Source: Actinomycetota bacterium (GTDB taxonomy: Bacteria; Actinomycetota; Thermoleophilia; Gaiellales; Gaiellaceae). Taken from it: 19,763 bases of DNA. The stretch lies in the NCBI GenBank assembly GCA_005885565.1, contig VAXK01000213.1:6748-26510 (forward strand), in the 5' to 3' direction. The translations under genes and the position numbers were made by a program. The notes under the pieces are model-generated. The model had not been told where the DNA came from, did not search any database, and saw nothing but the letters and a program-made list of their open reading frames with translations. Below are positions 15,175 to 19,763 of the stretch, one piece after another (position 1 is the stretch's first letter; each line of letters opens with the position of its first letter).

Positions 15175-15759
15175 ATGTCGCGCATCTATCTCCTCGTTGC
15201 CGCCGTCAGCCTGCCCGTCGTCCGCTTCGTCTTCCGGCTGCGGGCGACCGGCCTCGAGCACGTCCCGACAGAGGGTGGCTTCGTGCTCGCGGCCAACCAC
15301 ACGTCGAACTTCGACCCGTGGCCGCTCGGCCTCCCGCTCTTCCCGCAACGCTGGCTGCGCTTCATGGCCAAGTCGGAGCTCTACTGGTGGCCCCTCGGGG
15401 TCATGCTGGACGCGGTCGGCGCCTTCCCGGTCGAGCGCGGGCGGGGTGACTTGGAGGCGATCGCGAAGGCGGTCGAGCTCGTACGCGCGGGCGAAGTGGT
15501 CGTGATGTTCCCCGAGGGGACGCGGCAGAGGAAGGGCCTCCGCAAGCGGTGGGAGGCGCGGCCGCACACCGGCGCCGCCCGCATCGCGCGGCAGGCTGGC
15601 GCGCCGCTCGTTCCCGCCGCGATCAAGGGCACGGATCGCCTCGCGCGGCTCGGCCCGCTCCGTGTCGCTTACGGTCCGCCGGTCGAGGTGAGCGACGACA
15701 GCCGCGAGACGACCGAGCGCCTGATGGCCGAGATCCAGCGGCTCTACGAGACCCTGTGA
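15175..15759 (+). CDS. plsC: 1-acylglycerol-3-phosphate acyltransferase (PlsC family)
   Basis: Membrane-bound enzyme that transfers an acyl group to lysophosphatidic acid in phospholipid synthesis, 194 residues from the ATG at 15175. A hydrophobic N-terminal segment (IYLLVAAVSLPVVRFVF) precedes the catalytic NHTSNFD, the HX4D motif with His42 and Asp47. The acceptor-binding motif FPEGTR is at 112-117, after GAFPVERG (block II-like). A GTG at 15148 with AAAGG five bases upstream is an in-frame alternative start adding nine residues; the ATG has GGAG only three bases away. The family also contains acyltransferases for other lipids, so the exact acceptor is not certain. It is the first gene of a tight plus-strand run; its stop overlaps the next start as GTGA. 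Confidence 0.92.
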   Translation: MSRIYLLVAAVSLPVVRFVFRLRATGLEHVPTEGGFVLAANHTSNFDPWPLGLPLFPQRWLRFMAKSELYWWPLGVMLDAVGAFPVERGRGDLEAIAKAVELVRAGEVVVMFPEGTRQRKGLRKRWEARPHTGAARIARQAGAPLVPAAIKGTDRLARLGPLRVAYGPPVEVSDDSRETTERLMAEIQRLYETL

Positions 15760-16589
15760 CGGAGCAGCGTCCGCTGCTCGCGGTCGACGGCGACTCGTTC
15801 GCGCACCGCGCCTACCACGCGCTGCCGAAGTCGATCCGCCGCGCCGAGGGCCGTCCCGCGGGCGGGATCGTGGGCTTCGCGAACATGCTGCTTCGGCTGT
15901 GGGACGCGGAGGAGCCGCGCGCCGTGCTCGTTGCCTGGGACACGCTCACCGTGCCGACCTACCGGCACGAGGCCTTCGAGGGCTACCAGGCGGGGAGGGT
16001 GTTCGACGCGGAGCTCCTCGAGCAGCTCGAGCTCCTGCCGCGGCTCGTCGAGGCGCTCGGCTTCGCGTATGCGAAGGCGCCGGGTTACGAGGCGGACGAC
16101 TTCCTCGCCGCGGCCGCGGTGCACGCCGCCGAGCCGGTGCTCGTCGCCACCTCCGATCGCGACGCGTTCCAGCTCGCGCGCGCGGGGGTGACGATCCTCC
16201 AGCCGACGCGCGGCGTCTCGGAGCTGGCCCGGATCGACCCGGCGGAGGTGCGCGAGCGCTACGGCGTCGAGCCGGAGCAGGTGCCGGACTTCATCGCCCT
16301 CCGGGGCGATCCGTCGGACCGGCTTCCGGGCGCGCCGGGGGTCGGGCCGAAGAAGGCGGCGGAGATCCTCGGCCAATACGGGTCGCTCGAGGCGGCGCTC
16401 GAGGCCGGTCGCTTCGCGGCGAATGCGGAGGAGCTCCGTCTCTACCGCCGAATCGCGACGCTCGACGCCTCCGCCCCGATCCCTGCGATGAGGGGCCAGA
16501 CACCCTCGTGGGCGGAGGCGTCCGCCCTCGTCGACTCGTGGGGCCTCGGCCAGCTCGCCGGGCGGCTGGACGAACGGGCCAAAGGCTAG
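15756..16589 (+). CDS. Stand-alone 5'-3' exonuclease / flap endonuclease (PolA N-terminal type)
   Basis: Structure-specific 5' nuclease used for flap or primer removal in repair and replication, 277 residues, with no polymerase domain. Start GTG at 15756 overlaps the acyltransferase stop as GTGA, and LLAVDGDSFAHRAYHAL then gives the expected N-terminus with Asp11/Asp13. Further metal-site residues are Asp62 in VAWD, Glu112/Asp114/Asp115 in GYEADDFLA, Asp134/Asp136 in TSDRDAFQL and Asp185/Asp188 in LRGDPSDRLPG. The DNA-binding helix-hairpin-helix GAPGVGPKKAAEILGQYGSLEAAL follows. It is equivalent in layout to the mycobacterial Rv2090-type proteins. Whether the genome also encodes a PolA with its own 5' nuclease is not visible here. 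Confidence 0.94.
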   Translation: MTEQRPLLAVDGDSFAHRAYHALPKSIRRAEGRPAGGIVGFANMLLRLWDAEEPRAVLVAWDTLTVPTYRHEAFEGYQAGRVFDAELLEQLELLPRLVEALGFAYAKAPGYEADDFLAAAAVHAAEPVLVATSDRDAFQLARAGVTILQPTRGVSELARIDPAEVRERYGVEPEQVPDFIALRGDPSDRLPGAPGVGPKKAAEILGQYGSLEAALEAGRFAANAEELRLYRRIATLDASAPIPAMRGQTPSWAEASALVDSWGLGQLAGRLDERAKG

Positions 16590-16600
16590 GATCCGCCGCT

Positions 16601-16837
16601 GTGGAGGCCTGGCTCGCCGACGCACGCGACGCCCTCGCCGAGGCGAGCGGCGTGCCGGCCGAGCGGCTCGACCTCTCCGAGGACGACGTCGCCCTTCTCC
16701 TCGACCTCGCGCGGATCGCCGCGCACGAGAGCGGCGAGCGGACGAACGCGCCGCTCCTCTGCTACCTCGTCGGGCGCGCCCAGGGGGAGACCGACCTCGG
16801 GGAGCTCGCGGCCGCGGTGCGCCGATCGACCTCGTAA
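16601..16837 (+). CDS. Small DUF6457-like protein
   Basis: A 78-residue frame starting GTG at 16601, MEAWLADARDALAEASG, with a Leu/Ala-rich helical middle (DDVALLLDLARIAAHESGERTNAPLLCYLVGRAQG) and ending AAAVRRSTS. The pattern of a short helix, a linker, then DLARxAAHxxxRxxAPLxxYLxGxAxG is what I associate with the actinobacterial DUF6457 family, sometimes labelled molybdopterin-guanine dinucleotide biosynthesis-like; no enzymatic function is established by this. There are 11 bp between the exonuclease stop and this start, and the 3' end abuts or overlaps the deacetylase coding region in another frame. Placement in a tight run supports it being translated. Family assignment is from memory of the pattern and is moderately certain. 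Confidence 0.72.
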   Translation: MEAWLADARDALAEASGVPAERLDLSEDDVALLLDLARIAAHESGERTNAPLLCYLVGRAQGETDLGELAAAVRRSTS

Positions 16838-16902
16838 GCCATCCGGGGCTCGCGCGCCTCCATCCCACGTTCGGCCATCCCGAAGCGCCGGAGCGGCTCG
16901 CC

Positions 16903-17670
16903 GTGCTCCTGGACGAGTTCGACGTCGTCGAGGCCGAGCCGGCCGGCGACGCCGACCTCGAGCGCTGCCACGCGCCGGAGTACGTCGAGGTCATTCGGCG
17001 GGTCGAGGACCCGGTCTGGCTCGACGCCGACACCGTCGCCTCCGAGACGAGCTACGAGGCGGCGCTGCTCGCGGCGGGAGCGGCGATCGAGGCGGTGCGA
17101 CGGGGCGGGTTCGCGCTCGTCCGCCCGCCGGGCCATCACGCTCGGCCGGCGGCGGCGATGGGGTTCTGCCTCTTCGACAACGTCGCGGTCGCGGCGCGGT
17201 TCGCGCAGGCCGAGCTCGGCGTCCGGCGCGTCGCGATCGTCGACTGGGACGTCCACCACGGGAACGGCACGGAGGAGATCTTCCGGGACGACGACTCGGT
17301 GCTCTTCGTCTCGCTCCACCAGTGGCCGTTCTACCCCGGAACCGGCGGGCCGGACGACCAGGCGGAGACGACGGTGAACGTCCCGCTCCCGGCCGGGTCG
17401 GGCGACGCCGAGTACGAGGCGGCGTTCACGCGGGCGGTCGAGCCGGCGGTGGGCGTGTTCGAGCCCGACCTCGTCCTCGTCTCGGCAGGGTTCGACGCGC
17501 ACGTCGGCGACCCACTCGCCGACATGCGCGTCGGTGCCGACGGCTTCCGCGAGCTGGCCCGCCGCTCGGCGGCGCTCGGCCCGCGCTGCGCCGCGGTGCT
17601 CGAGGGCGGCTACGACGTCCGGACGCTGCCGGGCCTCGTGCGCGCCGCGGTCGAGGGCTTCGACAGTTAG
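16903..17670 (+). CDS. Histone deacetylase family amidohydrolase (acetoin utilisation/acetylpolyamine type), start uncertain
   Basis: Zinc-dependent deacetylase of the arginase/deacetylase fold, acting on acetyl-lysine or acetylpolyamine. From the GTG at 16903, 255 residues: RPPGHHA with His78/His79, GFCLFDNVAVAA, VDWDVHHGNGTEEIF with zinc ligands Asp116 and His118, SLHQWPFYPGTG, SAGFDAHVGDPLADM with zinc ligand Asp198, and LEGGYD with Tyr237. All catalytic residues are intact. However, the family N-terminal signature is found upstream in the same frame: codons from 16837 read SHPGLARLHPTFGHPEAPER, so the true N-terminus is earlier. No ATG, GTG or TTG occurs in this frame between the stop at 16489-16491 and 16903. 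Initiation at a rare codon (for example ATC at 16825), a -1 frameshift out of the preceding gene, or a one-base sequence error are the options. Substrate unknown. Confidence 0.9.
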   Translation: MLLDEFDVVEAEPAGDADLERCHAPEYVEVIRRVEDPVWLDADTVASETSYEAALLAAGAAIEAVRRGGFALVRPPGHHARPAAAMGFCLFDNVAVAARFAQAELGVRRVAIVDWDVHHGNGTEEIFRDDDSVLFVSLHQWPFYPGTGGPDDQAETTVNVPLPAGSGDAEYEAAFTRAVEPAVGVFEPDLVLVSAGFDAHVGDPLADMRVGADGFRELARRSAALGPRCAAVLEGGYDVRTLPGLVRAAVEGFDS

Positions 17671-17695
17671 CGGCCGGCCCGTCTGGGCCGGCCGC
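17670..17695 (+). terminator. Strong hairpin terminator on the deacetylase stop codon
   Basis: Arm GCGGCCGGCCC (17670-17680), loop GTCT, arm GGGCCGGCCGC (17685-17695): a perfect 11-bp stem whose first base is the last base of the TAG stop. No T-run follows. It closes the four-gene plus-strand run and, being symmetric, could also block minus-strand reading from the response regulator. Confidence 0.7.
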
Positions 17696-17819
17696 CTAGC
17701 GAAAGATCAGCCACCAACTGTGCTCCTTGCCACCACTTCCCGAACGGAGAAATGAGGAGCTCGCCCTCTGAGTATCGATGCCGAAGCAGTCAGCGTCATC
17801 GCCCCGGCCGCGCGCTTTC

Positions 17820-17842
17820 GCATCCCCCGCCGTGGGGGATGC
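17820..17842. repeat. 9-bp stem inverted repeat in the palindrome cluster
   Basis: GCATCCCCC (17820-17828) and GGGGGATGC (17834-17842) form a perfect 9-bp stem with a five-base loop. It lies one base before the first of two related palindromes. It may belong to the same mobile or structural element, or act as a terminator for the minus-strand response regulator gene. Confidence 0.6.
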
Positions 17843-17843
17843 T

Positions 17844-17870
17844 GTGCCAGGCACGTGCCTGGCACCGACG
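17844..17870. repeat. REP-like palindromic repeat, copy 1
   Basis: Arms GTGCCAGGCAC (17844-17854) and GTGCCTGGCAC (17855-17865) form a perfect 22-bp palindrome with a central CACGTG, followed by CGACG. The 27-base unit recurs at 17920-17946 with two differences. Copy 1 has the right flank CACCGACG but lacks the matching left flank that copy 2 has. Confidence 0.75.
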
Positions 17871-17914
17871 CCGCCCGCCGCTCGCCGCGGCCCGCTCAAC
17901 CAAGCCGTTCCACC

Positions 17915-17946
17915 CGTCGGTGCCTGGCACGTGCCTGTCACCGACG
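17915..17946. repeat. REP-like palindromic repeat, copy 2, containing a stop codon
   Basis: Outer arms CGTCGGTG (17915-17922) and CACCGACG (17939-17946) pair perfectly over 8 bp. Inside is the same core as copy 1, GTGCCTGGCAC then GTGCCTGTCAC, nearly self-complementary. The last two codons and the TGA stop (17940-17938) of the minus-strand response regulator lie within the right arm. The two copies are spaced 76 bases apart. Confidence 0.75.
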
Positions 17947-18579
17947 AGCGGCGGCGAGTGCCTCGAGCGCCTCCCGGCGGGACGAGACGCCGAGCTTGCG
18001 CAGCAGGCTCTTCACGTGCGAGCGCACGGTGTGCTCGGAGATGAAGAGCCGGCGCGCGATCTGGTCGGTGCCGAGGTGCTCGTCGAGGAGGAGCAGCACC
18101 TCGACCTCGCGCGCGGAGAGCACCCGGGCGATCGTGTCGGGGACACCCGAGCGGCGCCCGCCGTTTCGCACCTCGTCGAGGAGGCGCCGCGCGATCTCGC
18201 CCGAGAGCGCCGCCTCGCCCTGCGCGACGCCGCGGAGGAACTCGGCGATCCGGCCCGGCGGCTCGCTCTTCAGCAGGTAGCCCGCCGCACCGCCGCGGAT
18301 CGCCGAGAGGAGGTTCTCCTCCGTCCCCGACGCCGTCAACACGACGACCTCGCAGCTCGGCGCGGCCTCGCGGAGCCGTGGCAGGGCCTCCAGGCCGGAC
18401 AGGCCCGGCATCGACAGGTCGAGGAGGACGAGCCGCGGCTGGAGCCGCCGCGCGAAGCCGATCGCCTCCTCGCCGTCCGCGGCCTGGCCGACGACGGCGA
18501 ACCCGTGCTGCGTGAGCAGAGCGCTCAGAGCCTCGCGGGTCAGCGGATGGTCGTCGACGATCAGGACGCTGTCGGCCAT
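17938..18579 (-). CDS. NarL/FixJ-type two-component response regulator
   Basis: DNA-binding response regulator, 213 residues. The receiver domain (1-120) has the acidic pair Asp9/Asp10 in LIVDDHPLTREAL, phosphorylation site Asp54 in VLLDLSMPG, Thr82 in VLTASG and Lys104 in GYLLKSEPP. The LuxR-type HTH (about 148-210) includes LSAREVEVLLLLDEHLGTDQIARRLFISEHTVRSHVKSLLRKLGVSSRREAL. It is full length. Its partner is probably the histidine kinase read divergently, with 30 bp between the ATG at 18579 and the kinase GTG at 18610. No Shine-Dalgarno sequence precedes the ATG, so a leaderless message is possible. Its 3' end, including the stop codon, is part of a palindromic repeat. Targets cannot be read from the sequence. 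Confidence 0.95.
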   Translation of the reverse strand: MADSVLIVDDHPLTREALSALLTQHGFAVVGQAADGEEAIGFARRLQPRLVLLDLSMPGLSGLEALPRLREAAPSCEVVVLTASGTEENLLSAIRGGAAGYLLKSEPPGRIAEFLRGVAQGEAALSGEIARRLLDEVRNGGRRSGVPDTIARVLSAREVEVLLLLDEHLGTDQIARRLFISEHTVRSHVKSLLRKLGVSSRREALEALAAARR

Positions 18580-18599
18580 GGCTCTGCGGACTTATCGGC

Positions 18600-18604
18600 G
18601 GAGG
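18600..18604 (+). promoter_or_regulatory. Ribosome binding site favouring the GTG start of the histidine kinase
   Basis: GGAGG five bases before the GTG at 18610. A weaker AAGG lies six bases before the in-frame ATG at 18628, so the ATG start remains possible. Confidence 0.55.
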
Positions 18605-18609
18605 TGTCC

Positions 18610-19763
18610 GTGCCGACAAGGGTGACGATGGAGAAGGACGGTAGAAGCGCGCTCGACGCGTTCCTCTGGGGCGAGGTGCTCCTCTTCGGGCTGCTCGGAG
18701 CGGCGCTCGCCCTCTTCGTCGCGTACGCCGACCTCCGCCCCTCGTACGGCGGCGACGAGGCGCGCCTCGTGCTCCAGACGGTCGTCATGCTGGCCGGAAC
18801 GGCCGTGGCCGTTCTGGCCGGAGTGCGGTTCTCGGTCGAGGGCCGCCGCGTCGACCTCCTGCTTGCGAGCGGGTTCTTCGTCGGCGCCGCCTCGACGCTC
18901 TGCTTCTCGATCGCACCCGTGCTCGGCGGCCACCCGATCGGCCGCTCGGAGGCCTGGTCCGGCGTCGCCGGACGGCTCCTCGCCTGGACGCTGATCGCCG
19001 CCGCGCCGTTCGTGCACGGCCGTGTCCGCGAACGCCGGCGCATGCTCGGGAACGCGTTCGTCGCGCTCGCCTTCGTGCTCGTGCTCGTCTGGTCGGCCTC
19101 CCGCTCGCTGGGCAACGGGCTGCCGCTCCTGCCTCCCGACGGCGGAGCCGACGCGCCGTTCCTGCTCACGCTCTCGTTCGGCTTCCAGGCGCTCGTGAAC
19201 CTCGTCGCGGTCGTCGGCTTCGGCCTGCGCTTCCGGAAGCACGGGGACGACCTCGACCGCTTCCTCGCGCACGGCGCGACGCTGCTCCTCTTCGCGTCGC
19301 TCAGCTACCTCCTCACGCCGCTCGCGGCGAACCGGCCGCTCTCGCAGGGCGACGTCCTGCGGATCCTGGCCTACGGCGTCCTCCTCGTCGGCGTCTGGCG
19401 CGCGATCCGCTCGTCCGAGTTCGGCCGCGCCGTCGCAGAAGAACGTGCGCGCGTCGCGCGCGAGATCCACGACGGGCTCGCGCAGTACCTGTTCGCGATC
19501 TCGACCTACGCGAGCCGGCTCGAGGACGGCGCGCCGGTCGAGGACGTGCTCCCCGAGCTGAAGGAGGCGGCCGCAGCCGCGCAGCAGGAGGCGCGCTTCG
19601 CGGTGCTCGCGCTCTCGTCCGCGAGCGGCAACGCGCCGTTCGACGCCGCGCTCCGCCGCTACGTCGAGTTCCTCACCGCGGACGGCGAGCTCGAGGTCGA
19701 GCTCGACGTCGACGGCCGCGTGTCGCTCGCGCCCGACGAGCAGATCGAGGTCTTCCGGATCGT
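18610..19763 (+). CDS. Membrane sensor histidine kinase (HisKA_3/NarL-partner type), 3' end cut by window edge
   Basis: Kinase partner of the divergent response regulator; 384 residues visible from GTG 18610, or 378 from ATG 18628 (MEKDGRSALDAFLWGEVLLF). The first roughly 260 residues are hydrophobic, with about seven or eight predicted membrane segments separated by short loops, and no recognised extracellular ligand domain. The HisKA_3 dimerisation/phosphoacceptor motif follows: ERARVAREIHDGLAQYLFAI, with the phosphorylated His at codon 19468-19470. The window ends in DEQIEVFRI, where the N-box of the HATPase domain begins, so the ATP-binding part lies outside. The signal is unknown; an integral membrane sensor suggests a membrane or cell-envelope cue, which is inference. 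Confidence 0.9.
   Translation, partial: MPTRVTMEKDGRSALDAFLWGEVLLFGLLGAALALFVAYADLRPSYGGDEARLVLQTVVMLAGTAVAVLAGVRFSVEGRRVDLLLASGFFVGAASTLCFSIAPVLGGHPIGRSEAWSGVAGRLLAWTLIAAAPFVHGRVRERRRMLGNAFVALAFVLVLVWSASRSLGNGLPLLPPDGGADAPFLLTLSFGFQALVNLVAVVGFGLRFRKHGDDLDRFLAHGATLLLFASLSYLLTPLAANRPLSQGDVLRILAYGVLLVGVWRAIRSSEFGRAVAEERARVAREIHDGLAQYLFAISTYASRLEDGAPVEDVLPELKEAAAAAQQEARFAVLALSSASGNAPFDAALRRYVEFLTADGELEVELDVDGRVSLAPDEQIEVFRI

Noticed and set aside
17696..17777. Possible gene remnant with lower GC between the deacetylase hairpin and the palindromes
   Set aside because: A minus-strand frame ends in GGKEHSWWLIFR here, but upstream it is only a shadow of the response regulator and the palindromes. 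I could not tie it to any family.
17844..17946. CRISPR array
   Set aside because: Only two units, strongly palindromic, with a single 49-base interval and no cas genes nearby; REP-like repeats fit better.
18592..19470. Minus-strand 292-codon frame over the kinase region
   Set aside because: Its product is Glu/Arg/Ala-rich without a domain, while the plus strand encodes membrane segments and the HisKA_3 motif. The kinase frame is simply open to the window edge.

Overview
This is a high-GC (roughly 70% by eye), densely packed bacterial stretch. The codon use, frequent GTG and TTG starts, and several genes with close actinobacterial counterparts (an Rv2191-like exonuclease/GIY-YIG fusion, an Rv2090-like stand-alone 5'-3' exonuclease, a DUF6457-like small protein) point to Actinomycetota. 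A deep lineage such as Thermoleophilia/Gaiellales is plausible, but that is inference and no rRNA or other phylogenetic marker is present to test it.

Left part (1-11563): two oligopeptide-type ABC importers on the minus strand. System A (1-3468) is a lipoprotein binding protein, a DppC-type permease and a DppB-type permease cut by the window edge. Its order A-C-B is unusual and no ATPase is seen. System B (5822-11563) is a complete A-B-C-D-F cassette with 4-8 base overlaps between most genes. Between them lie a small NlpC/P60 peptidase with no visible signal peptide (3578-4129), which resembles cytosolic murein-peptide recycling enzymes, and a divergent plus-strand DEDDh exonuclease/GIY-YIG fusion (4177-5895). 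The 3' end of that fusion gene runs 74 bp into the 3' end of system B.

Middle part (11714-15099): housekeeping genes on the minus strand, a primary-type sigma factor and a type IA topoisomerase of the TopB (topoisomerase III) family. Several inverted repeats lie in the short gaps.

Right part (15175-19763): a plus-strand run of four tightly spaced genes, PlsC-type acyltransferase, 5'-3' exonuclease, a 78-residue DUF6457-like protein and a histone-deacetylase-fold amidohydrolase, ending in a strong hairpin on the last stop codon. The deacetylase frame has recognisable family sequence upstream of its first ordinary start codon, so its initiation is unexplained. A 267-bp gap then carries a dense cluster of palindromes (REP-like). 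One of them contains the stop codon of a minus-strand NarL-type response regulator. A membrane histidine kinase is divergent from that regulator, with 30 bp between the two starts, and is cut by the window end.

No tRNA, rRNA, CRISPR array, transposase or prophage gene was seen. No gap exceeds 300 bases. The most interesting points are the palindrome cluster at 17820-17946, the missing canonical start of the deacetylase, and the possible peptide-salvage association of the signal-less NlpC/P60 enzyme with two peptide importers.
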